Below are positions 12,124-23,004 of a stretch of 64,000 nt of DNA, piece after piece. Numbering within the stretch: position 1 is the stretch's first letter; every line of letters begins with the position of its first letter. The stretch lies in the NCBI GenBank assembly GCA_026874595.1, contig CM049311.1, positions 59,961,953 to 60,025,952 on the forward strand, read 5' to 3'. A model generated the notes under the pieces. It worked only from the letters and a program-made list of their open reading frames with translations, was not told the DNA's origin and searched no databases. The stretch comes from Sipunculus nudus (taxonomy: Eukaryota; Annelida; Sipuncula; Golfingiida; Sipunculidae). Position numbers and translations under genes: made by a program.

Positions 12124-14678
12124 GAATAAAGTATCATCTCTAGAAGTAAAATTATGCATATTAGCCAAACATAATAGCAGATAATATATTGTTAGTCTGT
12201 TTTCATACAGCTATGCTTGTTTTAAATTCCAATGTGGTCATTTGCACCACATACTGCAACTTATATAAGACAGGAATTCTAACATACTATATTAAAAAAA
12301 AAGAGTCAAATACATTTTAAAAACGTGTCCTTGCTGACTACAAGAACATTTCCTTTAAAAAGCCCCAGGCTAAGCACAATTATTCATGCTAACCTGGCAC
12401 AAAGATCAAGATTATACACGCTGTGGTATAATAGCCCGCTTATGATTTTGAAACTTTGCTCATGGCAATTGTTCATGAAAATTAGCTCGGTTGATTTTTC
12501 CTTAACTGGATTTTTCATTGACCCTTCGTCCATCGCCGTCTATCTGTTATCCATCTTATACCGATGTCACTGCCTTAACAAGGCACAACCTGTAACCGTC
12601 ACTTAGCCCTATAAAAATTTTCTCTTGGAAATGGAGTATTTTTCTTCGTTTTAATCACTGTTTATTCCATAACGGTGTGCCGGGTTTCACCACCAGGACC
12701 TGGCACAGGGTCAAATATTATAGTCTGGCAAATGAGTGTGAGATGCCTGAGGGTATTTGAAACTTCTAGATGGATGCATAATGCAATACTCCGCCCACAT
12801 TTAAAGCTGTGAATTTTTATGCGTAAAAGATACAGTGGTTATATAACAGGTATAAGTGAAAGTTCATGTTAATTTTAGATCTCTGATCAATGATTGTATA
12901 CACGTTATTATATGACTGTCAGTTTGCATCTGATTTCAAGACTAAGAAGAAAGAAAGCTAATTCTATAATTTTGTCAGACGGGTCGTTCTGTTCTGTACA
13001 ACATACAGGACATTTACGGGATTATTTCCCTTTTAACATTGAGACATTTAATTACCTTTACAGCCCGCGAAAAGTAATAGCATTTAAGCTTTATCAAGAC
13101 TTCAAGTAAATTTTACTGGAAATTCCCTGCGTAAGCCAATATATGGGACTCCTTGTCTGCTGTGTATATCACACTCACGTGCCGACTTCAATGAGACGAT
13201 AAAAACTTGATACAAAGCCAACGTCCACATAATTTTATTTGGCTGACAAACGATGGAATTTCCATAACATAATAGCATATATTAAATTTATAGCAGATAC
13301 ATAAATATTGGGCTATGAACGTGCCATATCATATATTTTTCACAAGCACGAGAGTACATGCATGTAGCATGCATCGTGCATGCGACATGCGTCCCTATAT
13401 ATACCACTATATAAGTCCAAGCACTTGTATGTGTTTTATATTTATACACAATTTAAGTACAAACGACATTTCTAATTTGATTATTTAAATTAAAGTACAC
13501 CACAGGGGATTCATATAAATTTTTAGCTATTTTAACTTGTGTAATGCAATGTTGTCATTGTTAACTCAGCATTTAGACTAATACTGATCATGACTTATAA
13601 ATTCCGAAAATCTTTTGACGCAGCCTGCATTTTTTTATATTTAACGCATTTTCCTATATATTTTTGACTTCCAAAATTGCAACAAAGGGGTTAGTTACTC
13701 AGCTGTGGTTTCATCTATAGAGTCCAAAAGCTCATATCTATATATATATATATATATTGATTATGACTAGTTTTATCGGCTTCTGAAGACTGGTTGCGCC
13801 AGGTTGCGTAAATTTTTTCCTCTTTATATTTTAGACTGCCATATTATGATAATGGTAACGGTTTTCAACTGTGGGTTCATCTTGTGTGCTGAAATCGTGT
13901 GTGTTTATTATGCCCCCCCCCCCCATCAAATATTGTTTTCAGTCACATTGTCGGTTGTTGTCGTCGTTTGCCTTCTTTTCAGGATATCTTGTGAGCATAA
14001 TTACTTACGCAGCGCTGCATATATCCCACTGAAATTTGAAACATAAATTATTTCTTCCAAAGTCTAGGAGGAGCTGTGAGTACCGGTGATCATGTCAAAT
14101 CAGCCGAAATGTTAATTTTTTCGTGAATCCCATATCTTTTGCAGTACTGGATATTTTGTTTTCAAATTTTATACAAAATTTTGATGAAATGGAACTTTGG
14201 TGACCCTGGTCAAGTCAGATCAGCTGAATTATAGTTCAACATGTTATTATTTCTTGTGATCATGATCACTTAGGAGGTACTGCATATTTTGTCCTTAAAG
14301 GTGACCATTTACCAGATTTTATGTGATTTCTTGCTTCCCCTGTTTATATATAAATGATCTAAGGGTATTCTGATGTCCTAAAACAGAGGAGTGTGAATGC
14401 TTGTAACCTTGATCTTATTCTCCCCTGTACGACCTGTATTGACCAGTCATTATTTGGTTCAGTCTTAACATATCTTTGGCCCATCACTTAAGGAAACCCT
14501 GACGACTTTAGTGTAAGAGGGTCAAAGGTCAAAATCACATCTGAAGTTTACCTCAATTTGGCTTCCAGATGATAAATTGCATGCAATTAAATATATAAAA
14601 GGTTGAAATGTCATGCTGGCAGTTGAGCGTCATGGCCCGTCGGTCCCCGTTTTATTATTGTTTTTAGTACATGCATGC

Positions 14679-15035
14679 ATGTGTAATACGTTTTGATTTG
14701 TGCTTCTATAATTGGACAAAGCGCCATCTTTATAATAAATACATTCGTTCAAGATTCTATTTAAAAACACTCCCCAATAGACGATCAGGCATTACCGGCT
14801 TCTGTGATAAATGGGTATAGAGCACAGGACTCAGATCTAAGAGAACGTGAGTTTAAATCTCAACGATCTATCACGATTTTTAGAGTCCGTCTCCACCCAA
14901 GGTGAGCGCTCTGTAGAATATAAGGGAAAGTCGTGCCCTACTGCCATATGGCTCTTACAAACGAAATCATCGGTGTTATGACCCAGCTATGCATAGGGAT
15001 GAATGCTAACCCAGGAACCACAGGTGCATTTGTCA
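14679..15035. mobile_element. SINE-like insertion in arm A
   Basis: Arm B has an empty site here (ACATGCATGC directly followed by CAGGTCTGG), so about 357 bp were inserted into arm A. The insert has a tRNA-like stretch (GGGTATAGAGCACAGGACTC ... GAGTTTAAATCTC, resembling A and B boxes) and a tail section GGTGTTATGACCCAGC that recurs at about 45060-45170 and 47645-47850. A tRNA-derived SINE is the likely class; the family is not assigned. Confidence 0.55.
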
Positions 15036-15590
15036 CCAGGTCTGGTTGATTTCAAAATGCTATAAATGGAAAAAAAAAACCTTTCACATAGCTCCAAACC
15101 AGATATACGTTTATATATGTTGACTAGGCTAGCATTTAAGTTCATGATTCAGCGGATACTTTTGAAAAACAATATAAAAGAAAGGTTACTCTGTGAAGTA
15201 AAATAGATTTTTTTCAGAAATTCATATGTGATACGTGTGATAGACTACATATAGAATAAAAAAAATTCTACCTTTACTGATTTATTGAACCCTCTTCATA
15301 ATCACAAGAGCTGCATGTCTGAATGAGAAAGTTTGTAAAGATGAAATTAAACGTGGATTTCCAAAAGATATTCCTTAAAGGATTAAAGTCCTTTGTACTG
15401 TACCATAATTTGACTGGTTCATAGGAAAGGGAAACTTGGCACTGGAAAACTTGTGTTGATCGATGTTGACCTCGTTATTGGCAACAAAAGTCCGTGCTCA
15501 ACAGCTTATATAAATTTTATCACAAATAGATAGCCTTCATGGTAGCCTCAGTTTTATCCTCTCACATAACTGGCTGCAATGAATCCTCTG

Positions 15591-15621
15591 TATATAAAAG
15601 GCCTCTGCACACTATAAAAAC
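15591..15621 (+). promoter_or_regulatory. TATA-box promoter candidate upstream of the IAP gene
   Basis: TATATAAAAGG (15591) and CACTATAAAAA (15609) lie upstream of a strong splice donor at 15787. The second box and the 170 bp after it are well preserved in the inverted copy (34780-34797 region, minus strand). The likely start site would be near 15640. It may drive the IAP transcript, with an intron of about 5.7 kb to 21463; this link is an inference. Confidence 0.4.
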
Positions 15622-15639
15622 TTCCGATGTGCGTCACTG

Positions 15640-15786
15640 TTCTGATCAGTGCGGTGCAGTACACCAACAGGCAACCTGCTCCTTGGTATCTCAGCATACT
15701 GTTTCACTCTACAACAGGGAAGTAATACAGCTGAAAGAAGAAGTCAAACCCATTCGTTGTCAACCTGATTTGAAAATGAACGGCAG
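15640..15786 (+). other. Candidate non-coding first exon of the IAP gene
   Basis: The exon would end AAAATGAACGGCAG followed by the donor GTGAGA. Spliced to the acceptor at 21463, its terminal ATG opens a short upstream ORF (MNGRRRSISALNATW...) that stops at TAG 21523-21525, so it would be leader sequence. The body and the donor are conserved in inverted arm B, where the donor reads GTAAGA. No transcript evidence is available to me. Confidence 0.35.
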
Positions 15787-16742
15787 GTGAGAAATGCACT
15801 TAATCAAATATTTATCATTTATTATTATTAATATAATTGTAATTTTTTTTGTGCACGATATTTTTGTACTACCAAATCATAAATGATGGCCACTAGTAAA
15901 AACGTATTAAGGATATTGTGAAAGTTCCTGTAAAAAAACCTATATGATCTTAGTTTAATTAGATAAATAATTATTAATGATTAAAATATAGAAGTGCATG
16001 AATGATTACTTATATGATTTAGTAAATATTGTGGTTGATAAGTAAAATATACATACAATATACATCATTTGTGAATAGCTGGTAATGTTCATATTTAACA
16101 CATTTGAATTCATTAAAGAACCAAGTAAATGCCTTACTGATAGCTGTTCCAATGTAGCTGATTCCTAACTTAAAATCAATAAGGTACGTATTATTACTTC
16201 AATGATCAAGTGGCTGAGGATAGCAAATTGCACCTATTTCATTGTTGTAATAATGTGATACTTTTGTTGCTACATCATGTGAATCTTTAAAACGGTTATT
16301 TTCACATATATTCCTTATTGCTGTAACGATACACATAATCATAGACACTCAGGGTCAGACACCCATATGATGTGGCACACATCATCAAACGACATAGCCT
16401 TTACGTTCCGCGGTGGGAAGGCCCCCGATTGCTGCCCAAGATAGCCTTTTATTCGTACATCCCACAGACGCATTTAATTCTCGCTGGAGGAGGGGAAAGA
16501 CATTATACTTGTGGGAGGGGGATTGGAAGACGCCTTGCAAAGTCGTTCAGTATACTACTATTAGTATACTACTCTACAGTATACTAGTATACTTTAAACT
16601 GGTTTTAAACGAAACGGGAAGCGCATGACAACGACTAAATAAATAAAATAACCTCCGGGTCAGGATGGAGGAAAAGCGTAACACACACAAAAAGGTCCTA
16701 AATCACTTGTTTTTTCTGTCTGTCCGTTCTGCTTTCACACAA

Positions 16743-16799
<57 letters not shown>

Positions 16800-16972
16800 A
16801 TATTTATTTATAAAAAATACACACCCCAGTGATGGCCCGTGGATGGATATATTTCACATTATTCTCCAGAATGACATCTCACGATGAGGATAGATTCATA
16901 TGAGATGTTGGCTCGACCACTAGCAGAAGACAAAACAGTCAGTATATATATATATGCACGTGTACCCGCTAG

Positions 16973-17030
<58 letters not shown>

Positions 17031-18987
17031 TCCTCACCACTTCACCTCTCCATTATATATATAGAAGTTTGGTCAATATTCCACAACTCTTTCCTCTGTA
17101 TATTTTCAAATTCCATAATGCTAAGATTCCCTTTGCACGGATTTTAGATCGAATAAATCGGTATTGACGAAATGAATTAAATATGGTGAGATTCCTAACG
17201 CGCGGATCTGACATACGGAATGCGTATCCGGCAAAACGAATCGCTACATGTAGGGGTTTTGCCGGGTTCGTATGTATATAGTATCCCAGAACGACACATG
17301 TAATGCATATATTTATAGTAAACATATATATGGAATCTCTCAACACACATACCGCATTCCGTACGTAAGGCTTAACGCATCATTATCTAATATATAAAAT
17401 CCTCTTATCTTAAGGGGCGCTTTGAGATTACAATGAAAGGTATATTCCATACATATCGGCCTAATTCTGTTAATGATTTTTTTTTTTGTTTTGGTATAAT
17501 TTTGCTACACATATATCAAGCAGTCATGGTATTGTAAGTCTGTGGATGAATTAATTTATCAATAGTCGATAGTACAAAATCTTAATCCATTCATTTATAT
17601 ATACCGATATTTTTTTTATTCATATTTCATCATTCCACAATTTATCAATGGGTTTTGTATAATTTACAAAACTGAATGTTTCTAAAGTGAAAATGTAATG
17701 AGATAAATCACATTTGCTCCTTTAATTGAACACTAGTATAACACTAAATATGATCCGGTCATATTATTGCGTACGTTGATTTTATTTTTATTTTAAAGAA
17801 CATAAAATGGATGGCTTTCATGTTTTTAAATATGAGATATATAATGCACCTAGCAAAACATATGTTTTAACATTTTGCTAATGATATATCGTATATATCG
17901 TGTCTACTAAAGAGATGGATGGACTTGGGATACTTAAACTTAAACAACATGTTGCTTCTGTTTCCATGATGCCCTTGCACATGCGACATTAAGAAGCTGG
18001 ATTAATATATGGTTGGAGGAATCTCAGCATAATTAACCACCCTTGTATTCTGGTTATTATAAATAGAATCGATCCACATGGAAGCACCATGCAGTCGCGC
18101 ATATTGGGCGATAATTTGGGAGATATAATGCTTATCTTTGGAAAACGTGGGACACGGAGCTTAATAGCAAAAGTTCGAAAAATGATATATATGTATATAT
18201 ATAGTACTTGCAAACCAGTTCTTATGGCATGTTATATATATAGTCGTAACAGGGCTATAGATGGCTGGGGCTTTTCAAATTCCTGTGAAACATTCCTTAT
18301 ACTATAGTTGGCAAAGCTCTCGTATTGGCCTTTGTGTGTGAGACAAAAGGATATTAAAGGATAAGATGTTGTAGAAAGGTGCTGACGACATTTTATAACA
18401 GAGAAACTGGATACAAATCATTGGTACAGTACAATTAATGAGCATAATATACCCGAGATGGATTTGTGGTGAATTATTTACTCGGTTCACCTGCGCTCAT
18501 GTGAGAAAGAAAACGTCCTTATAATAAAGTTTTATTTTTCACAATACATATATACAACATTAAGTTGTAATACAAAATGGCCCGATAAGACGTGTTGGCT
18601 TGTGCGTATATAGATCAAGTTAGACTTGGGCATAGCAAATCTCGTTGACCACCACAGCAGCTAGATCAGACGACCTATAATTATGTGTTCACTCTATAGT
18701 TCCAAACAATTACTATAGTATATAGATGCAGCCGCAGTTATTGGTGAAAATTATCTTCTATGACAAGAAAGCACTGCTTGCAGTAACTAGGGTTAAACTC
18801 TTTTCAGTGAACAGATTCTCTGAATGGTCTGAAGATACACGAACCTATAAACGAAACAGCCATTCCCCAAACCTGTACGCCATACGAGCATGTACATCAT
18901 ATCTGTAGGTCATACCTGTATATTGTGACTAGACATTTGCTTTCGTCTCTGTAACTTTAACCTAACATGAACAATACATAGACTCAT

Positions 18988-19055
<68 letters not shown>

Positions 19056-19394
19056 CTGATTGTATGTTTGTTGAACAAAGTGTTATATACTGTTGTAAAC
19101 CTTATATTAGATTATCCATGACAACTTTTATTGCTAATATTGCTGCATTCACGCGTCAATTAGGAATGCCTTATTGTTTCAAGTTGGCAAAAACGACACA
19201 TATTGTAAATTCTGTTTCTGGCACCAATTATAATCCCCCCTTTTGGCTCCAAAACGATGTGCATTGTTTATTAGCTCCAACAAAGTGATGATCCTGTATT
19301 ACGGTTGTGTTATATATATGAAAGGCCAGCATCAGAGTATCTATACCTCTACCTATTGTATGCTCTCAAGCCAAACGGAATAACTATGTTTTAA

Positions 19395-19870
19395 GAAGGG
19401 CACACATAATTGGATCTAGCATCTTCTAACTTCATTCAAGGGAGGTCCATAAAAAATCACCTCAGAAACCGGAAATTAGGTCTCTGTTGCCCATATCCTC
19501 CGAGCTATCGGGCTCATTAGTACCCCCCCCCCCCCCCAGAATAATTGAAAATTTGATACAAAAGGTCCAGTATCTGAACAACCAATGCATTGATCACCAT
19601 GACTCTTTGCATGCATGTTCATCATCGCGTGTATCCTCAGTTCCTTCAGACTGGTGGTGCCACCTGTATTTTTCAAGTTTTTTTCTCTATATTTGAGACC
19701 TTCATAAATGTGGTTGGCCGTTGGGCACAAATCGTAACCATTGGATCTAGAATCTTCATACTTGACATTGAGGGAGGTCCATAAAAAAAATCACCTTGGA
19801 AACCTGAAATAAGGTCTCTGTTACCCATATCCTACGAGTTATCGGGCTCAGAAGTACCCCCAGAGTAATA
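19395..19870 (+). repeat. Duplicated 5' part of the AGGTCA-family element
   Basis: Two copies (about 19398-19535 and 19722-19862) of a block with GGGCACA.AT..TAAC, GGGAGGTCCATAAAAAA, ACCTGAAAT.AGGTCTCTGTT and TATCCTCCGAGCTATCGGGCTC. The same block occurs at 52615-52750 near the start of the most complete copy of this element. Confidence 0.75.
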
Positions 19871-20372
19871 TTTTTAACCGAATAACTCTAAATATATTAT
19901 GATTTGACTTTTAATTAATTAATTAATAGAATTTAGGCTAAAATGATAAACAAGTGGCTTTGAAGGTTAATCAGTTATTTAAAAACAAGTAAAAATAATA
20001 ATTATAAAATTATAAAACTGCCAATTAAATATTCTTTTCAGAGGAACAAAATGACTTGTATACTGGTAATAATCTATTAATCTATTAAGCAGTGTATTGA
20101 TAATGGTATATAATATTAATTTATTCAATTTAAAGGTATAAATTGATATAACGTATAAAATTATACCGTTTATATGCTACATTTGTCAGCCCCTTTCCTG
20201 CAGTTTGTTTGAAATTCTAAATGGCGATTTTGTAATATGCAGATCTATATTCATATCTCATCAGTATCCATATGTGTTAAGTATTTTGTTCCCAAATGAA
20301 GACCCATGAATAAACCATTAAACTAAATGGTTGAACATTGGTGATAAAAATGCTGTCTTGGCAGCTGCTGTC

Positions 20373-20426
<54 letters not shown>

Positions 20427-20628
20427 AGATATATAATGATATATATATATATCATATATATATGATATATAATGGCTTCCTGTCGTCAACACAGTATGTC
20501 ATTTTGACATATCATTGAATGATTGTCCAATCCAGGACCATGTTTGAAACCTTGGTCAGACTTGCTACATAAAGTACATATTGATTACTAAAACCCATGA
20601 CCTTGCAGTTTCACTGTATACTCAATTT

Positions 20629-20671
<43 letters not shown>
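20629..20671. repeat. (TA)n microsatellite adjoining hammerhead copy 4
   Basis: About 21 TA units run straight into TCACTGAAGAAAAACAACAC, the same junction type as at 2152. Confidence 0.95.
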
Positions 20672-20674
<3 letters not shown>

Positions 20675-20695
20675 TGAAGAAAAACAACACTGTAA

Positions 20696-20746
20696 ATTCA
20701 CAACAGTCTGCTGTTTCACGGGATGCGAACCGATCATCAGGTGAAT
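20696..20746 (-). ncRNA. Hammerhead ribozyme, copy 4
   Basis: Minus strand: ATTCAC (20746-20741), CTGATGA (20740-20734), stem II with one change (CGGT opposite CCCG), GAAA, a stem III with longer loop (ACAG-CAGA-CTGT), and the stem I partner GTGAAT (20701-20696). The core and stem I are intact, but stem II is weakened by one mismatch. Only about 80 bp of the repeat unit are present, between TA arrays. Confidence 0.65.
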
Positions 20747-21462
20747 GTGGTTAGAATATATATATTCAGCCCGCATGTTGGACTTTTCATGACAGGGTTT
20801 GCAGGTTTTACCCGCCACCCCTGGTTTTACCCAGGTTGGGTTAAGTAGGTTTTATAGTAGTTTTATAAATTCGTGACATGTGTAAGAATTTCATGACTGT
20901 TGCTTTGCTTACTGTCAGCTCAAGTTTTTCAGCTTGTTGGAACAATCGCTGACTAACTTAGTAAGACAACCCTTAGTCATGCACATGTACTTATGATCTG
21001 GCAATTTCCAACAAGATATACCAGTAGTACTAAGTCAAACTGTATAAATACTGTCACACCTCCCGGGAGTTTCTTGAATTTGTCTACCTTTGGTTTATGG
21101 GACACTAGAACGCGCAAGTTCAATGCTGTTTCTGCAGTTGTGCTATGATCAGATGTTTCAGGTCTACTGGTTTACAGTATATGCCATTGTTTGTAGATGT
21201 ACTAGTACTCACTTGTCACTTGAACTGTTAACATATTATTACTTCATAAAAGTGCTATATGAACCAGTCTGACTTTTTTAAGTTCAAAGAATGGAGATGA
21301 AACTAGGCCAGGAACCATTCATTATTCTTTTTGTTCTGGTCCTTTCAGCTACGTTAGTGGACTTTGGCATGTTGTTTATCTACTGCAGATAAACATTTTT
21401 ATTAACATGTAATTTTCTTTAAAATTTTCACATGCTTTTCATTGTTCTGTTTTCTTTTGCAG

Positions 21463-22122
21463 GCGAAGATCAATATCAGCACTGAATGCAACATGGCAGT
21501 ATTCCATCAAATGTCTGAAGCTGTAGAATGTGGCGGATGGAACCGCAAAAACGGCCATTAATATCGTGCCACACATTAAAAAATAAAAATATCCAGGCTT
21601 CTCCAGTAGCGAAACTGGCTAAGCTGAGTTGTAAACTTAATTTGAAAATAGCTATTATTGAACTATATCTTATATTCGTTAAAAGAATATTAAAACTCTG
21701 GTTGAATAAATCAACTAGTGATATCCGACAACATAAATTAAAATTAAACTGTCTCTGCAGAAGGAATTTCAGATACGTATATTTGGTCTTAATAAAGTAC
21801 TACTTGCATATTAGTTCATACAACAAAGGTCAAGTTGTTACTCAACTCAGAAGGGTTCTACCGAGCAGGTATAGCCCATTTGAAAAACTATGCAAGAGAG
21901 ATTTACAGATATTAAAACAACATAGAATTCAAAGTAGAAGACATTGTAGATATTTATTGAATATATCTATTAACAGAAAGAAAGGAATTTATAAACTTTG
22001 GTGGGGTCAATCAAGTCGAAAGCTTCACAGACAGCACCTGAATGTAGGAACAGGTGCTCTTGTTAAATATAGTGCAGAAAGAGTCAATTGTATTTTTACC
22101 CTCTGATACATTTTGCAAAAAA
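21463..22122 (+). promoter_or_regulatory. 5' leader of the IAP mRNA with several upstream ORFs
   Basis: The exon is taken to begin after the acceptor at 21462. The leader is about 660 nt, AT-rich, and holds at least three upstream ATG ORFs: a 10-codon ORF from 21486, a 22-codon ORF at 21493-21561, and a 192-codon ORF at 21528-22106. The last stops 16 nt before the IAP ATG. Vertebrate cIAP1 and XIAP leaders are also long and translationally regulated. A comparable role here is an inference. Confidence 0.55.
21528..22106 (+). CDS. 192-codon upstream ORF, very basic, function unknown
   Basis: Starts ATGTGGCGGATGG and ends TGA at 22104-22106, in a different frame from the IAP ORF. The product (MWRMEPQKRPLISCH... 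ending ...AERVNCIFTL) is rich in Lys, Arg, Leu and Tyr, with no signal peptide and no domain I recognise. A stretch from about residue 108 (LRRVLPSRYSPFEKLCKRDL) looks protein-like, followed by more basic residues up to a KLWWGQ motif. In DNA this AT-rich, 192 codons without a stop is well beyond what one expects by chance at a given site. It could be a conserved upstream ORF, a captured exon from a mobile element, or chance. Whether it is translated is unknown. Confidence 0.35.
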   Translation: MWRMEPQKRPLISCHTLKNKNIQASPVAKLAKLSCKLNLKIAIIELYLIFVKRILKLWLNKSTSDIRQHKLKLNCLCRRNFRYVYLVLIKYYLHISSYNKGQVVTQLRRVLPSRYSPFEKLCKRDLQILKQHRIQSRRHCRYLLNISINRKKGIYKLWWGQSSRKLHRQHLNVGTGALVKYSAERVNCIFTL

Positions 22123-23004
22123 ATGGAGGATATACTTCGGAATCAGCACATCCGGGAAGTTGAAAATGACCGTGAGTATTACAGTCATGAAATCAACCGA
22201 CTGGGATCGTATACAAGATGGCCGAGAGGGAACCCAATGTTTCCTACAGCTCTGGCCAAAGTCGGGTTGTATTATACAGGACAAGAGGATGAAGTAAAGT
22301 GCTTTGTTTGTGATATTCGTATGAAGCGATGGGTAAAAACTGACCTCCCATTGTCAGAACATGAGAGACACTCTCCAAGATGCCAGTTCATTTTGGGATA
22401 CAATATTGGAAATGTTCCGCTACTAGCTCCAGGTGAAGTGTTTTCTTTGGACAAAATACGTGACGAAGAACGCAATGTGAAACAACTGAGAGCGAGTATC
22501 TCTCAGGCATTTAGTGTGTCAATTGGTGGTTTGTCTCATAACAGCAACAACAATCCCATGCCTTCATTTTTGACTGCCAACTTTTCTTTTGCCAGTGGAC
22601 TTAACACAAACTTACCACAGCCAAAGGTTGCTGTAAAGGACAGCCTTACATCACTTCAGCCCAATTATAGAGGGTTGTCTTCGCCATCTCCTGTAGTTGC
22701 TGATGCTGGACTGTTCAGCATGCCTGCTCCAGCCATTACAGGTCCCCTAGAACCTCAGACTCGCATTTCCTCAAATTCTACATCCTCAACTCTTCCTGGG
22801 GCTATGCAGAACATGTATCTGGCAGACGGCGATAATTTTTCAAGGCAGGTTGCAAATTGCAGGACAGAATTTGATGCTCTCCAGACAGACAGCAGCCGCA
22901 CTATACCAAACCGCCAGCAAAACACTGGCAGGATTCAGACGGATTCAGTCTCATGTAACCAGGGCAAAAGTGTCAGCACCTTCAATGTGCCAGCTACTCC
23001 AGGG
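22123..23004 (+). CDS. IAP coding exon a: start, BIR1 and linker
   Basis: Encodes residues 1-294, in phase 0. BIR1 is uninterrupted by introns: RLGSYTRWP, then CFVC, W70, D74 and the EHERHSPRC zinc segment. H83 occupies the position where IBM-binding BIRs have a second tryptophan, so it looks like a type I BIR. The donor is GGG|GTAGGT at 23005. Reading past it meets a stop within 8 codons. Confidence 0.95.

Larger units (their letters stand above)
7310..13895. other. Intergenic stretch without recognisable genes
   Basis: AT-rich DNA. It contains (CA)n at about 11071-11109, (TA)n at 11217-11265, 12068-12121 and 13737-13757, and short tandem duplications at 11588-11632 and 11916-11970. A 125-codon minus-strand ORF (8328-8705) looks protein-like at its end but has no identifiable domain. 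Palindromic GCATGC clusters occur at about 13357-13392. Confidence 0.6.
13900..16205 (+). repeat. Inverted duplication arm A (left of the IAP gene)
   Basis: This stretch is repeated in inverted orientation at 33880-36795. Anchors include 13910-14010 with 36690-36765 (TTTTCAGTCACATTGTC), 14520-14660 with 35955-36115, 15050-15540 with 35410-35925, 15600-15800 with 34605-34800, and 16075-16200 with 33885-33985. Identity looks like roughly 80 percent by eye with several indels, so the duplication is not recent. The outer part contains an AGGTCA-repeat remnant and the inner part a TATA plus splice-donor module. Confidence 0.8.
15787..21462 (+). other. Putative intron 1 / upstream region of the IAP gene
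   Basis: No gene is seen. Contents are: palindromic AGTATACT clusters (16547-16592), TA arrays (16745-16804, 16975-17024, 18989-19052, 20376-20422, 20629-20671), AGGTCA-family repeat remnants (19395-19870) and hammerhead copy 4 (20696-20746). It ends in a pyrimidine-rich acceptor TTTTCTTTTGCAG at 21462. Confidence 0.5.

Noticed and set aside
14805-14880. A tRNA gene
   Set aside because: A- and B-box-like sequences are present, but no full cloverleaf or anticodon arm can be drawn. The stretch lies in an insertion with SINE features.
22054-22122. An upstream extension of the IAP ORF by 23 residues
   Set aside because: It would begin at GTG; no in-frame ATG lies upstream. ATG 22123 has a good context and leads directly into the usual pre-BIR helix.
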